A DNA stretch of 64,000 nt from Planococcaceae bacterium Storch 2/2-2 (GCA_009740415.1 WOYE01000009.1:186001-250000); one strand, 5' to 3'. Positions 17,487 to 28,656 are shown, numbered from the stretch's first letter. Made by a program: numbers and translations. The notes: generated from the sequence alone by a model not told the origin.

Positions 17487-18632
17487 ATGAAACGAATTAG
17501 TTTATTAGGAGCAACCGGTTCAATCGGCGTACAGACGTTAGACATTATCGGTGCCAATCGAGATCGCTTTGATCTCGTCGCATGTTCAGCAGGAAGAAAC
17601 ATTGAACGCGTGAGAGAAATCGTTCGTCAATTCGAACCTGAAATCGTATCCGTTATTGAAAAAGAACAGAGCGAACAGCTGAAAGAAGAATTTCCGAACG
17701 TGTCGTTCGTCTACGGCGACGAAGGACTCATTGAAGTAGCCGCGAATAGCGGGGCCGATATGTTATTAAATGCTGTTATCGGTAGCGTCGGATTACAACC
17801 GACGTTGCGTGCGATCGAACAAGAAATCCCGATTGCGATTGCGAATAAAGAGACGCTCGTCGCTGCAGGACATATCGTCATGCGCGAAGCGAAACGTCGA
17901 AATGTACCTATTTTACCGGTCGATAGTGAACATTCAGCCCTTTTCCAAGCGTTGAATGGGGAGAAACGTTCAGCCGTAAGCAAGTTAATTTTAACGGCTT
18001 CTGGCGGTAGCTTCCGTCATTTAACACGGGAGGAGTTACAAGGAGTAACGGTGAAAGAAGCGCTCGCTCACCCGAACTGGTCGATGGGAAATAAATTGAC
18101 GATCGACTCAGCGACGATGATGAATAAAGGACTTGAAGTGATCGAAGCGCACCATTTATTCGATATGCCGTTCGATCAAATTGAATGCGTGTTGCATAAA
18201 GAGAGCATTATCCATTCGGTCGTTGAATTTGAAGATACGAGTATGATCGCTCAAATGGGAAGTCCGGATATGCGTGTGCCGATTCAATACGCGTTAACGT
18301 ACCCGGATCGGATTCCGATGCAACGTCCGAAACAATTACGTTTAGGTGAACTCGGACAGCTCCATTTTGCACCGATGGATTATGAACGCTTCCGTGCGTT
18401 ACAACTTGCGTTCGATGCGGGGCGTGCAGGCGGGACATTGCCGACCGTCATGAATGCAGCGAACGAACAAGCGGTTCAATTGTTCATGGAAGAAAAAATT
18501 CCGTTTTTACAAATCGACGAACTCGTCGAACGAACGATGGATGCGCATTCGAACATTCAAAATCCGGATTTAGAGACCATTTTACAAATTGATCGTCAAA
18601 CGAGAACAGATGTCTTGAATCATGTACAATAG
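17487..18632 (+). CDS. dxr: 1-deoxy-D-xylulose 5-phosphate reductoisomerase
   Basis: Dxr converts DXP to 2-C-methyl-D-erythritol 4-phosphate using NADPH, the second step of the MEP isoprenoid route that ultimately supplies UppS. The N-terminal nucleotide fold shows [15 protein letters not shown]; the active-site region contains [14 protein letters not shown] and LTASGGSF, and [21 protein letters not shown] binds metal and substrate. Length 381 aa is normal. GAGAGGAGAG provides the ribosome site 18 bp after cdsA. Its presence shows the organism uses the MEP pathway. Confidence 0.97.
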   Translation: MKRISLLGATGSIGVQTLDIIGANRDRFDLVACSAGRNIERVREIVRQFEPEIVSVIEKEQSEQLKEEFPNVSFVYGDEGLIEVAANSGADMLLNAVIGSVGLQPTLRAIEQEIPIAIANKETLVAAGHIVMREAKRRNVPILPVDSEHSALFQALNGEKRSAVSKLILTASGGSFRHLTREELQGVTVKEALAHPNWSMGNKLTIDSATMMNKGLEVIEAHHLFDMPFDQIECVLHKESIIHSVVEFEDTSMIAQMGSPDMRVPIQYALTYPDRIPMQRPKQLRLGELGQLHFAPMDYERFRALQLAFDAGRAGGTLPTVMNAANEQAVQLFMEEKIPFLQIDELVERTMDAHSNIQNPDLETILQIDRQTRTDVLNHVQ

Positions 18633-18682
18633 AAGATGAAAAAAATGAAGGCTTTGCGGAGCTTATAAAAGGTGGTTACACT

Positions 18683-19942
18683 ATGCAAACGATCGTTGCA
18701 TTCATAATCGTTTTCGGCTCTCTCGTCTTCTTTCACGAACTCGGACACTTTATTTTTGCGAAACGAGCAGGAATTTTAGTTCGGGAATTTGCGATCGGTT
18801 TCGGACCGAAGATTTTTTGGCAACAGCGTGGAGAAACAGTTTACACCGTACGGCTCCTCCCGTTAGGAGGCTACGTACGCATGGCGGGAGAAGACTTTGA
18901 CACCGTTGAATTACAACCAGGATACCGTGTCGGAGTCGTCTTAAACGAAAATAGCGTGATCGAAAAAATTTATTTTAACCAAACGGTAAACGATCCGAAT
19001 GTCCTCTTTTTAGAAGTCGAAGAGGCGGATTTGAGCGACAAGTTGTATATCGTAGGGTATGACGAAGACGAAGAGCTTCATCGTTTTGATGTGTCGCGCA
19101 CAGCGATCGTCGTCGAAGATGGAGATGAACTGCTCATCGCGCCGAAAGATCGTCAATTCGAATCGAAAAAGCTCGGTGCACGATTTATGACGATTTTCGC
19201 AGGACCGCTTTTCAACTTCATTTTAGCGTTCGTCATTTTCATGATCATCGCCTTTTTACGTGGCGTACCGACCGATGAACCGATCATTGCAGAAGTGATC
19301 GATGGGTCGCCTGCAGAGGAGGCCGGACTTCAAGACGGTGACTACATTACCGGTTTGAACGGTAAAGAAGTGACGAAGTGGAGTACGTTCTTTGAAACGG
19401 TTTTCGACAGTCCAGGTGAAACGTTAGAAGTAGAAGTCGATCGGAACGGTTCAACCGAAACGGTTCAGCTCGTACCGAATGCGATTGAAGAAGCCGGTCA
19501 GACGTACGGACAAGTCGGAGTACGTGCGGAATTGATCGTCGAAAAAGGAATTGTAAAATCGATCGTGTACGGTGGCGAACAAACGGTTTATTGGGTGAAG
19601 AAAATTGTCGAAGTACTCGGCATGCTCGTCACAGGACAATTTACGATCGATGCGTTAGCAGGACCTGTCGGTATTTATAAGACGACAGAAGAAGTAGCGA
19701 AGTATGGTATTATTAACTTAATGAACTTCGCAGGTATGCTTAGCGTCAACTTAGGAATTATGAACTTATTACCTCTTCCAGCATTAGACGGAGGACGTTT
19801 ATTCTTCTTTACAATTGAAGGGATTCGCGGAAGACCAGTCGATCCTCAAAAAGAAGGAATGGTTCACTTTATCGGTATCGTTTTACTAATGCTTTTAATG
19901 ATCGTCGTCACTTGGAACGACATTCAACGATTTTTCTTTTAA
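18683..19942 (+). CDS. rseP: Site-2 intramembrane metalloprotease RseP (RasP)
   Basis: RseP-type proteases cut transmembrane substrates such as anti-sigma factors after a first site-1 cleavage, and remove leftover signal peptides. The zinc motif HELGH (His18, Glu19, His22) is in the first membrane segment, and the third ligand lies in NLLPLPALDGGRL near the C-terminus. A single PDZ domain (about residues 200-285) sits between. Length 419 aa matches B. subtilis RasP (about 420). The ribosome site is AAAGGTGG. It is in the usual place between dxr and proS. Confidence 0.96.
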   Translation: MQTIVAFIIVFGSLVFFHELGHFIFAKRAGILVREFAIGFGPKIFWQQRGETVYTVRLLPLGGYVRMAGEDFDTVELQPGYRVGVVLNENSVIEKIYFNQTVNDPNVLFLEVEEADLSDKLYIVGYDEDEELHRFDVSRTAIVVEDGDELLIAPKDRQFESKKLGARFMTIFAGPLFNFILAFVIFMIIAFLRGVPTDEPIIAEVIDGSPAEEAGLQDGDYITGLNGKEVTKWSTFFETVFDSPGETLEVEVDRNGSTETVQLVPNAIEEAGQTYGQVGVRAELIVEKGIVKSIVYGGEQTVYWVKKIVEVLGMLVTGQFTIDALAGPVGIYKTTEEVAKYGIINLMNFAGMLSVNLGIMNLLPLPALDGGRLFFFTIEGIRGRPVDPQKEGMVHFIGIVLLMLLMIVVTWNDIQRFFF

Positions 19943-19971
19943 TTGAGTAAAGAGAAAGAAGGAGATTTTTG

Positions 19972-21678
19972 ATGAAACAATCACGGACATTTATTCCAAC
20001 GATGAAAGAAACACCTTCGGATGCAGACATCCGTTCGCACCAATTATTGTTGCGAGCAGGTTTCATTCGTCAAAATACAGCAGGGGTCTATTCATTTTTA
20101 CCACTTGCGAAACGAGTATTGACGAAAATTGAAACAGTCATTCGCGAAGAGATGGAAAAAGCAGAAGCGGTCGAAGTATTAATGCCTGCTTTACAACAAG
20201 CGGAGTTGTGGAAAGAGACGGGCCGTTGGGACAATTACGGTTCAGAGCTTTTCCGTTTAACGGATCGTCACAATCGTGAATTCGCACTCGGACCGACACA
20301 CGAAGAAGTAATTACGTCCCTTTTACGTGATGACATCAATTCGTATAAAAAATTGCCGTTAACGTTGTATCAAATTCAAACGAAGTTCCGCGATGAAGCG
20401 CGTCCTCGTTTCGGTCTTTTACGCGGCCGAGAGTTCATTATGAAAGATGCGTACTCATTCCACTCGACGGATGAAAGCTTAGAAGAAAAATATCAACAAA
20501 TGAAACAAGCGTATACGAATATTTTCACACGCCTCGGCTTAAACTTCCGAGCGGTACTCGCTGACGGAGGATCGATCGGTGGAACAGATACGCACGAGTT
20601 TATGGCGCTTTCTGAAATTGGAGAAGATACGATCGCATTTAGCGACGAGTCTTCTTACGCAGCGAATATCGAACGTGCGGAAGTGAACCAAACGTATGAG
20701 AAGAGCGATGAAGCACTTCTCGATATGGAAAAAGTAGAAACGCCAGGACAAAAAACGATCGAAGATATCGTAACGTTTTTAAATGTACCGGTTGAAAAAA
20801 CGATTAAAACACTCGTTTTCAAAGTCGACGATGAGTTCGTAACGGTTCTTTGCCGCGGCGATCACGAAGTGAACGACATTAAATTGAAAAATGCGTTAGA
20901 TGCAGAAGAAGTATCACTTGCAACGGAAGCCGAAGTGTTCGAGTTGCTCGGTTGCCATACCGGATCGGTCGGACCGGTACAATTGCCAGTCGGCGTGAAA
21001 GTCATCGCGGACCATGCAGTAGAAGCAGTTGTCAACGGCGTATGTGGTGCAAACGAAGACGATCACCATATCATTCATGTGAACCCAGAACGTGATTTCG
21101 CAGTCGATCGTTACGAAGACATTCGTTTCATCCAAGAAGGCGATCCATCGCCAGACGGCGTCGGAACGATCCAGTTTGCTCGTGGTATTGAGCTCGGTCA
21201 CATTTTCAAACTCGGTACCGATTACAGTGAACCGATGAAAGCGACAGCGCTCGATCAAAACGGTCGCGCTCAACCGTATAAAATGGGTTGTTACGGCATC
21301 GGTGTGTCACGTGTGTTGTCAGCAGTTGCGGAACAGTTCAATGATGAGAACGGTTTGAAATGGCCACGTCATTTAGCGCCGTACGACGTTCATTTAGTAG
21401 CGGTTAATATGAAAAATGAAGAGCAAGTCGCTTTAGCGGACGAATTGTACGACTTATTACAGTCTTACCGATACGACGTATTGTACGACGATCGTCAAGA
21501 ACGTGCAGGTGTGAAATTTGCCGATTCTGACTTGATCGGTTTGCCGGTCCGTATTACAGTCGGTAAAAAAGCGTCAGAAGGAATTGTCGAAGTGAAATTC
21601 CGTCACAATGGCGAACAAGTAGAGTGGCAAAAAGAAGAGGTCACTGAAAAGTTACAGTCATTTTTCAGCAAGCAATAA
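19972..21678 (+). CDS. proS: Prolyl-tRNA synthetase (bacterial, editing-domain type)
   Basis: ProS charges tRNA-Pro. Class II motifs are visible: motif 2 in [22 protein letters not shown] and motif 3 in [13 protein letters not shown]. Between motifs 2 and 3 is the INS editing domain (about residues 225-410) that deacylates Ala-tRNA-Pro. The C-terminal anticodon-binding domain ends with a Lys/Glu-rich helix. The frame can begin at a TTG at 19969, but the ATG at 19972 follows AAGGAGA and is preferred; length 568 aa. No T-box leader is present, and the gene is read with rseP. Confidence 0.97.
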   Translation: MKQSRTFIPTMKETPSDADIRSHQLLLRAGFIRQNTAGVYSFLPLAKRVLTKIETVIREEMEKAEAVEVLMPALQQAELWKETGRWDNYGSELFRLTDRHNREFALGPTHEEVITSLLRDDINSYKKLPLTLYQIQTKFRDEARPRFGLLRGREFIMKDAYSFHSTDESLEEKYQQMKQAYTNIFTRLGLNFRAVLADGGSIGGTDTHEFMALSEIGEDTIAFSDESSYAANIERAEVNQTYEKSDEALLDMEKVETPGQKTIEDIVTFLNVPVEKTIKTLVFKVDDEFVTVLCRGDHEVNDIKLKNALDAEEVSLATEAEVFELLGCHTGSVGPVQLPVGVKVIADHAVEAVVNGVCGANEDDHHIIHVNPERDFAVDRYEDIRFIQEGDPSPDGVGTIQFARGIELGHIFKLGTDYSEPMKATALDQNGRAQPYKMGCYGIGVSRVLSAVAEQFNDENGLKWPRHLAPYDVHLVAVNMKNEEQVALADELYDLLQSYRYDVLYDDRQERAGVKFADSDLIGLPVRITVGKKASEGIVEVKFRHNGEQVEWQKEEVTEKLQSFFSKQ

Positions 21679-21686
21679 GTGGAGGA

Positions 21687-21712
21687 GGGAGACCGTTTCG
21701 GTTTCCCTTTTT
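21687..21712 (+). terminator. Terminator-like hairpin between proS and polC
   Basis: GGGAGACCG pairs with CGGTTTCCC (one G-T pair) around a three-base loop, followed by five T. polC starts 23 bp later without a clear promoter, so the hairpin probably attenuates rather than stops transcription. Confidence 0.65.
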
Positions 21713-21734
21713 CCATCGAGAAGGAGGAATTCAT

Positions 21735-24700
21735 TTGTTAGAACGAGAAAAGATGCTCGTCTTACTTCAACAAATTCAAATGACGTCAGACGATGTGATG
21801 CCTCATTTTGAAGAGGCGACGTTGAACAAAGTATTCGTGCACGAAAAGAAAAGATGGTGGCAATTTCACATCGAAATGCCCCGTCCCCTTCCTTATCCGT
21901 TGTATGCACAATTTGTGACGAGCGTTTCAAAAGCGTTTGAATCGATTGCACAAGTCGATGTCGTCATTAATAGTGCAGTCGATCAACTCGATGACGAGTG
22001 GTACGAAGCGTATTGGCCACATATCGTCCATTCATTAGACGTTAGTCCACCGATGCGCCGTGCATTGTTGCAACAACCGCTTACGTTTCGTGGGGCTCAA
22101 ATTGTCCGTACGGTTGAAAGCGACTTCCATGCGAACGTTTTGAAAACGAATTACGTTCCATTGTTAGAACGTGAAATCGTCGATTGTGGATTGCCACCGA
22201 AACAAATCGTCGTCGAAGTGGCAGCTCAAGATGAACGGTTAGAAGCGGAGCAGTTAGAAGCGCTCGCCGCTTTCGAAGCGCAAAAGTTGGCAGAAGAGCA
22301 ACAGTTTGCCCAACGCGCGTTGCAGCAAAAAGCGAAAGCCGATGAAAAACGTGAGCTCGGTACACCGACAGGACCGTTCCAGCTCGGCTATCCGATCAAA
22401 GAGAGTGAACCGATTATGGCGCTCGATGACATTCACGAAGAAGAATATTCCATCGTCGTGGAAGGATACGTCTTTTCTGCAGGAGTGAAACATTTAAAGA
22501 GCGGTCGAGGGTTGCTTGAATTGAAGGTGACCGATTATACGAACTCGATCATCATTAAAATGTTCTCTCGCGACAAAGAGATGATCCCACAAATGGAGAT
22601 GGCGAAAGAAGGCATGTGGATTCGTGCGAAAGGTCGCATTGAACACGATGACTTTTTAGGCGAGCTCGTCATGATGGCTCGCGACGTCATGGAAATTGCG
22701 CCAGATCCCCAATACGTTCGAACGGACGACGCGGAAGAAAAACGAATCGAATTGCACGCGCATACGAAAATGAGTCAAATGGATAGTGTCGCTTCAGCGA
22801 GCGAGCTCGTCGCTCGTGCAGCGAAGTGGGGACACGAAGCGATTGCGATTACTGACACAGCGAACGTTCAAGCGTTTCCAGAAGCGTACAATGCTGGAAA
22901 GAAACACGGCATTCAAGTACTGTTCGGAATGGAAGCGCACCTCGTCGATGACGGTGTTCCGATCGCTTATGAGCCGTCGCATCGTCAACTATCTGAAGAG
23001 ACGTACGTCGTCTTTGACGTTGAAACGACCGGTCTATCTTCTGCGTACGATACGATTATTGAAATTGCAGGCGTTCGCGTGAAAGATGGGGAAATTGTCG
23101 ATTCGTATGAAAGTTTTGCGAATCCGCACCATCCGCTATCTGCATTGACGACGAAGTTGACCGGAATTACGGACGATATGGTGCAAACAGCTCCGGAAGT
23201 AGAGCAAGTGATGCGAGAGTTCGTCGACTTTTGTGGCGATTCCATTCTCGTCGCCCATAACGCATCGTTCGATATGGGCTTTTTATACGCTGCATGTAAA
23301 AAAGCAGCAATTGAAACACCGGCCTACGGTGTCATCGATACGTTAGAACTGTCACGACTGTTATACCCGGATATGCGAAACCATCGTTTGAATACGTTAG
23401 CGAAACGGTTCAATGTGGAGCTTACACAACATCACCGTGCCATTTATGATACGGAAGCGACCGCTCATTTATTCATTAAATTTTTAGCGGATGCTGAGGA
23501 AAAAGGAATCCATTATTTAGATGAATTTAACGACCATGTCGGAAAAGGGGACGCGTACAAACGGTCCCGTCCGTTAAGTTGTACGTTGCTCGTACAAAAT
23601 GAAGTCGGTTTGAAAAATTTATTCAAACTCGTTTCCTATTCACATATCGACTACTTTTACCGCGTCCCTCGTATTCCGCGCTCTGTCTTAGTCGAACATC
23701 GTGAAGGACTGCTCGTCGGATCGGGTACGGAGCAAGGCGAAGTATTCGAGACGGTCATGCAAAAATCGGTAGAAGAGGCGGAAGAAGTCGCGAAGTTTTA
23801 CGATTACTTAGAAATTCATCCGAAACCGATTTACGAGCCGTTGATCGAGCGCGATCTCATTCATGACGAGTGGGACTTAGAAGATATTATGAGAAAGATG
23901 GTCAAGTTGAGCGAGACATTGCACATCCCACTTTGCGCGACAGGGAACGTTCGATACGTGGATCCGACGGATGAACGTTATCGTGAAGTGCTCATCCGTT
24001 CGCAAGGAGGAGCGAATCCGCTCAACCGTGGAAGTTTACCGAAAGCACATTTCCGAACGACGGATGAAATGCTCGAGTCGTTTCAATTTTTAGGAGACGA
24101 CGTCGCTAAACGTCTCGTCATCGACAACCCGAAAAAGATTGCCGAACAGATCGAAGACGTTGAAGTCATTAAAAGCGACTTGTACACTCCTGAAATCGAA
24201 GGGGCGGACGAGGAAGTAAAACAGTTGACGTATTCGATGGCTCATTCGATTTACGGAGAACAATTACCTGAAATCGTTCAAGCTCGGATCGATAAAGAGT
24301 TAAAATCGATTATTGACAACGGATTCGCGGTCATTTATTTAATTTCCCATAAGCTCGTTAAAAAATCACTCGATGATGGATATTTAGTCGGTTCGCGTGG
24401 TTCGGTCGGTTCTTCTTTCGTCGCGACGATGATGGAGATTACGGAAGTGAACCCACTTCCGCCACATTACGTCTGTACGTCGTGTCACGAATCACACTTT
24501 TTCACAGACGGTTCAGTCAGTTCAGGATACGACTTACCGGATAAAACGTGTACGTGTGGAGAACCGTTGAAAAAAGACGGACAAGACATTCCGTTCGAAA
24601 CGTTCCTCGGCTTCAAAGGAGATAAAGTACCGGATATCGACTTGAACTTCAGTGGAGATTATCAGCCGCGCGCCCACGACTATACGCGTGAATTGTTCGG

Positions 24701-26051
24701 GGAAGATTACGTGTACCGTGCGGGAACAATCGGAACGATCGCTGACAAAACAGCGTACGGATACGTGCGCGGTTATATGAACGACAATGAATTGCATTAT
24801 AGAAAAGCAGAAATTGAACGTCTCGTTCAAGGATTTACAGGCGTGAAACGAAGCACGGGGCAACACCCCGGCGGAATTATCGTTGTACCGGATACGATGG
24901 ACATTTACGATTTCACACCGATTCAATATCCAGCGAACGATCAAGAAGCGAGTTGGAAAACGACGCACTTCGATTTCCATTCGATCGATGAGAACTTATT
25001 AAAACTCGATATTTTAGGTCATGATGATCCGACGATGATCAAAATGTTGCAAGACTTATCAGGAATTGATCCGTTAACGATTCCACCGGATGACCCAGAT
25101 GTCATGTCGTTATTTACGAGTACGAAAGCGCTCGGTATTACGGAAGAGCAAATTGACTGTAAAACAGGAACGCTCGGAGTACCGGAATTCGGAACGCGTT
25201 TCGTACGACAAATGTTAGAAGAGACGAAACCGTCGACGTTTTCAGAGCTCATTCAAATTTCTGGGTTGTCTCACGGAACGGACGTTTGGCTCGGAAACGC
25301 ACAAGAGCTCATTCGAAGTAATACGTGCGTGTTATCCGAAGTGATCGGGTGTCGTGACGATATTATGGTTGAGCTCATTTATAAAGGATTGGAACCTGCG
25401 TTAGCCTTCCAAATTATGGAGTTTGTCCGTAAAGGGAGAGGGTTGAAGCCGGAATGGGAAGATGAAATGCGTAAACATAACGTCCCGGAATGGTACATCG
25501 ACTCGTGTAAAAAGATTAAGTACATGTTCCCGAAAGCGCACGCTGCTGCTTACGTCTTAATGGCATTGCGTATCGCTTACTTCAAAGTGCATCATCCGCT
25601 CATGTACTACGCTGCGTACTTTACCGTTCGTGCGACGGACTACGACCTCGTGACGATGACGCAAGGAAGTACAGCCTTACGTGAGCAAATGAAAGAGATC
25701 CATAAAAAAGGGCTCGATGCGACACCGAAAGAAAAAAGTTTGTTAACGGTGCTCGAAATTGCGCTTGAAATGTGCGAGCGTGGCTATTCGTTTGCGAAGC
25801 CGGATCTTTACCGTTCGCATGCGACGGACTTCATCATCGACGGCGATTCACTCATTCCACCGTTCAACTCGATTCCTTCGCTCGGAACGAACGTCGCCCA
25901 CACGATCGTTGAAGCGAGAAAAGATGGTGAGTTTTTATCGAAAGAAGATTTACAGCGCCGCGGCAGAGTATCGAAAACAGTGATTGAATATATGGACCAG
26001 CTCGGTTGCTTAGAAGGAATGCCGGATACGAATCAGCTTTCTCTCTTTTAA
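21735..26051 (+). CDS. polC: DNA polymerase III alpha subunit, Gram-positive PolC type
   Basis: PolC is the main replicative polymerase of Bacillota. The domain order is clear: an N-terminal domain and OB fold (about 230-330), a PHP domain starting near residue 339 (ELHAHTKMSQMD), a 3'-5' proofreading exonuclease inserted into it from about residue 425 (FDVETTGL), a zinc-finger-like CTSCHE/CTCGE pair near 913-940, the palm with catalytic PDIDLNFSGDYQ near 966, and a C-terminal clamp-binding end (NQLSLF). Length 1438 aa is the standard PolC size. It begins with TTG, supported by AAGGAGG 8 bp upstream. Confidence 0.98.
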   Translation: MLEREKMLVLLQQIQMTSDDVMPHFEEATLNKVFVHEKKRWWQFHIEMPRPLPYPLYAQFVTSVSKAFESIAQVDVVINSAVDQLDDEWYEAYWPHIVHSLDVSPPMRRALLQQPLTFRGAQIVRTVESDFHANVLKTNYVPLLEREIVDCGLPPKQIVVEVAAQDERLEAEQLEALAAFEAQKLAEEQQFAQRALQQKAKADEKRELGTPTGPFQLGYPIKESEPIMALDDIHEEEYSIVVEGYVFSAGVKHLKSGRGLLELKVTDYTNSIIIKMFSRDKEMIPQMEMAKEGMWIRAKGRIEHDDFLGELVMMARDVMEIAPDPQYVRTDDAEEKRIELHAHTKMSQMDSVASASELVARAAKWGHEAIAITDTANVQAFPEAYNAGKKHGIQVLFGMEAHLVDDGVPIAYEPSHRQLSEETYVVFDVETTGLSSAYDTIIEIAGVRVKDGEIVDSYESFANPHHPLSALTTKLTGITDDMVQTAPEVEQVMREFVDFCGDSILVAHNASFDMGFLYAACKKAAIETPAYGVIDTLELSRLLYPDMRNHRLNTLAKRFNVELTQHHRAIYDTEATAHLFIKFLADAEEKGIHYLDEFNDHVGKGDAYKRSRPLSCTLLVQNEVGLKNLFKLVSYSHIDYFYRVPRIPRSVLVEHREGLLVGSGTEQGEVFETVMQKSVEEAEEVAKFYDYLEIHPKPIYEPLIERDLIHDEWDLEDIMRKMVKLSETLHIPLCATGNVRYVDPTDERYREVLIRSQGGANPLNRGSLPKAHFRTTDEMLESFQFLGDDVAKRLVIDNPKKIAEQIEDVEVIKSDLYTPEIEGADEEVKQLTYSMAHSIYGEQLPEIVQARIDKELKSIIDNGFAVIYLISHKLVKKSLDDGYLVGSRGSVGSSFVATMMEITEVNPLPPHYVCTSCHESHFFTDGSVSSGYDLPDKTCTCGEPLKKDGQDIPFETFLGFKGDKVPDIDLNFSGDYQPRAHDYTRELFGEDYVYRAGTIGTIADKTAYGYVRGYMNDNELHYRKAEIERLVQGFTGVKRSTGQHPGGIIVVPDTMDIYDFTPIQYPANDQEASWKTTHFDFHSIDENLLKLDILGHDDPTMIKMLQDLSGIDPLTIPPDDPDVMSLFTSTKALGITEEQIDCKTGTLGVPEFGTRFVRQMLEETKPSTFSELIQISGLSHGTDVWLGNAQELIRSNTCVLSEVIGCRDDIMVELIYKGLEPALAFQIMEFVRKGRGLKPEWEDEMRKHNVPEWYIDSCKKIKYMFPKAHAAAYVLMALRIAYFKVHHPLMYYAAYFTVRATDYDLVTMTQGSTALREQMKEIHKKGLDATPKEKSLLTVLEIALEMCERGYSFAKPDLYRSHATDFIIDGDSLIPPFNSIPSLGTNVAHTIVEARKDGEFLSKEDLQRRGRVSKTVIEYMDQLGCLEGMPDTNQLSLF

Positions 26052-26130
26052 GTGGGAAGCGATCGAGTGAGTTGCAACGTGAGCGTCCGTATGCTACTAT
26101 GAAGTTAACTTTTGTAATAGTTACGCGCCG

Positions 26131-26159
26131 AAAGAGTGGGGGAATTTCCCACTCTTTTC
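26131..26159 (+). terminator. Terminator after polC
   Basis: A 10-bp perfect stem (AAAGAGTGGG with CCCACTCTTT) with a 7-nt loop, flanked by A on the left and T on the right. It separates polC from the rimP operon; no convincing promoter for rimP was found in the remaining 120 bp. Confidence 0.8.
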
Positions 26160-26281
26160 TGTTGTCTACTTCTCTCTTGAGAAGAACCGACGTGTAAGAA
26201 GTGATACAACCGTGAGAACATCGGGGGTCGCTATCGTCAAGATAGAAGTAACGAATGAGTTACCGTTCAAAGGAGGTTATT

Positions 26282-26755
26282 ATGAGCAAGGCAATTATTA
26301 CTAAAGTCGAGCAATTAACAGAACCGATTGTTGATGAATTACAGTTAGAACTCGTCGATGTCGAGTTCGTCAAAGAAGGAGCAGACTGGTTTTTACGTGT
26401 GTACGTCGATGCGCAAGAAGGTCGTATCGATATCGATCAATGTGCACTCGTCAGTGAGCGCCTAAGCGATGAGTTAGATAAGGACGATCCGATTGAACAA
26501 AACTACTTTTTAGAAGTGTCTTCACCTGGTGCGGAACGCCCGTTGAAAAAAGAGGAAGATTTCGTTCAAGCCGTCGACTCGTTCGTTTTCATTAAGACGT
26601 ATGCGCCAATTGATGGAATCAAAGAGTTTGAAGGGTATTTAATCGAAAATGATGAGACGTCTGTTCGCTTATCGATCCGTATTAAAACACGTACGGTCGA
26701 AGTGACGATTCCGAAACAACAGATTGCACTCGCGCGTTTAGCGATTGACTTTTAA
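26282..26755 (+). CDS. rimP: Ribosome maturation factor RimP (YlxS)
   Basis: RimP assists 30S subunit maturation. The N-terminal alpha/beta domain contains LELVDVEFVKEGADWFLRVYVD and DIDQCALVSERLSD, then the signature FLEVSSPGAERPLKKEEDF, followed by a small SH3-like C-terminal domain. The frame is open further upstream (to 26255), but the ATG at 26282 follows AAAGGAGGT and gives 157 residues, the usual length. It heads the rimP-nusA-rnpM-ylxQ-infB-ylxP-rbfA cluster. Confidence 0.96.
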   Translation: MSKAIITKVEQLTEPIVDELQLELVDVEFVKEGADWFLRVYVDAQEGRIDIDQCALVSERLSDELDKDDPIEQNYFLEVSSPGAERPLKKEEDFVQAVDSFVFIKTYAPIDGIKEFEGYLIENDETSVRLSIRIKTRTVEVTIPKQQIALARLAIDF

Positions 26756-26791
26756 TAAAAAAATACGTAAAAAATAGTAGGAGTGATCAAC

Positions 26792-28030
26792 ATGAGTAGT
26801 GAGCTACTCGATGCATTGGTAGCGTTAGAAAAGCAAAAAGGAATTTCACGAGACGTTTTAGTTGAAGCGATTGAAGCGGCGCTCGTTACTGCTTATAAAC
26901 GCAATTTTGACCAAGCACAAAACGTTCGTGTGTACTTAAACTTAGATGCGGGCGAAATGAAAGTATATTCACGTAAAGAAGTCGTTGAAGAAGTGATGGA
27001 TGATCGTCTCGAAATTTCATTAGAGGAAGCGCAACTGATCAATCCTGTCTATGAATTAGAAGACGTCGTAGAGCAAGAAGTGACACCGAGAGACTTCGGA
27101 CGAATCGCTGCACAAACAGCGAAACAAGTCGTCACTCAGCGCGTCCGAGAAGCGGAACGAGGACTCATTTATGATGAATACGTTGACCGTGAAGAAGATA
27201 TCGTCAACGGAATTATCGAACGTTTCGATGCGCGCAATTTGTACGTCGGTTTAGGGAAAGTGGAAGCGGTCCTTCCGATGACGGAACAAATCCCAGCGGA
27301 ATCGTATGAGCCACATGATCGCATTAAAGTGTACATTACAAAAGTGGAGCGGACGTCACGCGGACCACAAGTGTTCGTCTCACGTACGCATCCTGGCCTA
27401 TTACGCCGTCTTTTTGAATTGGAAGTTCCTGAAATTTACGAAGGGATCGTTGAAATTAAATCGATCGCTCGTGAAGCGGGAGATCGCTCGAAAGTGTCGG
27501 TCTATACGACGAATGAAGAAGTCGATCCAGTAGGTGCATGTGTCGGAGCACGAGGTGTCCGTGTCCAGGCGATTTCAGATGAATTAAGCGGTGAAAAAAT
27601 CGATATCGTTGAATGGTCAGAAGACCCGGTCGTCTTCGTAGCGAACGCATTGAGCCCATCGAAAGTACTCAATGTCGAAGTGGATGAAGAAGAGCGCTCA
27701 ACGACGGTCGTCGTTCCTGATTACCAACTTTCTTTAGCGATCGGTAAACGAGGACAAAATGCTCGTTTAGCAGCGAAATTAACAGGTTGGAAAATCGACA
27801 TTAAAAGTGAAACAGAGGCACGTGACCTCGGAATTTATCCACCGACGTTCGTAGAAGGTGAAGAAGAGGAAGCGGCGCAGACGATGGAAGAAGCGTTTGA
27901 AGCAGCAGGTCTTCAACTTTCAGAAGAAGTCGATGCGGAACAATTGTATGATGCGACAGACGAACTCGTCGAAGAAGACGATGTAGAAGAAGAAGCACTC
28001 ATCCAATTTTATGCAGACGAAAAAGAGTAA
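26792..28030 (+). CDS. nusA: Transcription termination/antitermination factor NusA
   Basis: NusA binds RNA polymerase and modulates pausing and termination. The N-terminal domain, S1 domain (about 135-200), and KH domains are present; KH signatures are [15 protein letters not shown] and [19 protein letters not shown]. The C-terminal tail after the second KH (about 355-412) is strongly acidic, rich in Glu and Asp, longer than in B. subtilis NusA (about 371 aa), giving 412 residues here. The start ATG follows TAGGAGTG; a GTG three codons earlier is less likely. The acidic tail resembles the AR2-type extension in function only by position; this is conjecture. Confidence 0.96.
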   Translation: MSSELLDALVALEKQKGISRDVLVEAIEAALVTAYKRNFDQAQNVRVYLNLDAGEMKVYSRKEVVEEVMDDRLEISLEEAQLINPVYELEDVVEQEVTPRDFGRIAAQTAKQVVTQRVREAERGLIYDEYVDREEDIVNGIIERFDARNLYVGLGKVEAVLPMTEQIPAESYEPHDRIKVYITKVERTSRGPQVFVSRTHPGLLRRLFELEVPEIYEGIVEIKSIAREAGDRSKVSVYTTNEEVDPVGACVGARGVRVQAISDELSGEKIDIVEWSEDPVVFVANALSPSKVLNVEVDEEERSTTVVVPDYQLSLAIGKRGQNARLAAKLTGWKIDIKSETEARDLGIYPPTFVEGEEEEAAQTMEEAFEAAGLQLSEEVDAEQLYDATDELVEEDDVEEEALIQFYADEKE

Positions 28031-28047
28031 GTCGAGGAGGAACAAAA

Positions 28048-28332
28048 ATGACGAGCAAACGAAAAGTACCTTTGCGTAAATGCGCGGTAACCGGCGAAAT
28101 GTTTCCGAAAAAAGAGATGATTCGTGTCGTGCGAACGAAAGAAGGCGACGTATCCGTCGACGTGACAGGGAAAAAGTCAGGGCGTGGCACATACGTTTCC
28201 AAATCAGAAGAAGCGGTAGAGCAAGCGCGCCAGACGAACGCTTTGCAAAAACAACTCGGTGTGAAAGTAGAAGATACGATTTACGATGAGTTGTTATATG
28301 TCATTCGCCGGGAGGCTCTCCATGGAAACTGA
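28048..28332 (+). CDS. rnpM: RNase P modulator RnpM (YlxR, DUF448)
   Basis: YlxR-family proteins are small basic RNA-binding proteins; the B. subtilis member binds the RNase P RNA and tempers its activity, hence the name RnpM. The sequence shows the family pattern PLRKCAVTGEMFPKKEMIRV near the N-terminus and the GRGTYVSKS loop. Length 94 aa is typical. A GAGGAGG ribosome site precedes the ATG. It overlaps ylxQ by 11 bp and sits in its conserved place after nusA. Confidence 0.92.
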   Translation: MTSKRKVPLRKCAVTGEMFPKKEMIRVVRTKEGDVSVDVTGKKSGRGTYVSKSEEAVEQARQTNALQKQLGVKVEDTIYDELLYVIRREALHGN

Positions 28333-28627
28333 ACGATTTTATCAATTACTCGGCCTCGCAACGCGTGCGCGGAAAGTCGTTTCAGGCGAAGGAACAGTCG
28401 TTCAAAACATTCGCAATCGACAAGCATCACTCGTTCTTTTGTCGAGCGATGCTTCTAAAAACAGTTTAAAAACAGTGACGGATAAGTGTACGTATTACGA
28501 TGTCCCGTATCGAATCGTAGGAACCCGTGAACAACTCGGACATGCGATCGGTCAACCGAGTCGTGTCGTCGTCGCTGTTCTCGATCAATCATTCGCGAAA
28601 ACGATGAAACAGTTGCTCGATGAATGA
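28322..28627 (+). CDS. ylxQ: YlxQ, L7Ae-family K-turn RNA-binding protein
   Basis: YlxQ belongs to the L7Ae/L30e/S12e fold group that binds kink-turn RNA. The 101-residue protein shows LGLATRARKVVSGEGTV and the C-terminal hydrophobic strand VVVAVLDQSFAKTM typical of the fold. The frame is open upstream within rnpM, but the ATG at 28322 follows GGGAGG and gives the expected length. Function in vivo is not established for this family; ribosome-related RNA binding is inferred from fold and from its place between rnpM and infB. Confidence 0.9.
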   Translation: METERFYQLLGLATRARKVVSGEGTVVQNIRNRQASLVLLSSDASKNSLKTVTDKCTYYDVPYRIVGTREQLGHAIGQPSRVVVAVLDQSFAKTMKQLLDE

Positions 28628-28656
28628 GGAAACGAGAAAAACCGATACGTTTCACG

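Noticed and set aside
19943-19971. T-box leader for proS
   Set aside because: Only 29 bp separate rseP and proS; there is no room for a T-box.
24534-24980. 148-codon - strand frame inside polC
   Set aside because: Lies over the zinc-finger and active-site region of PolC; no family resemblance.
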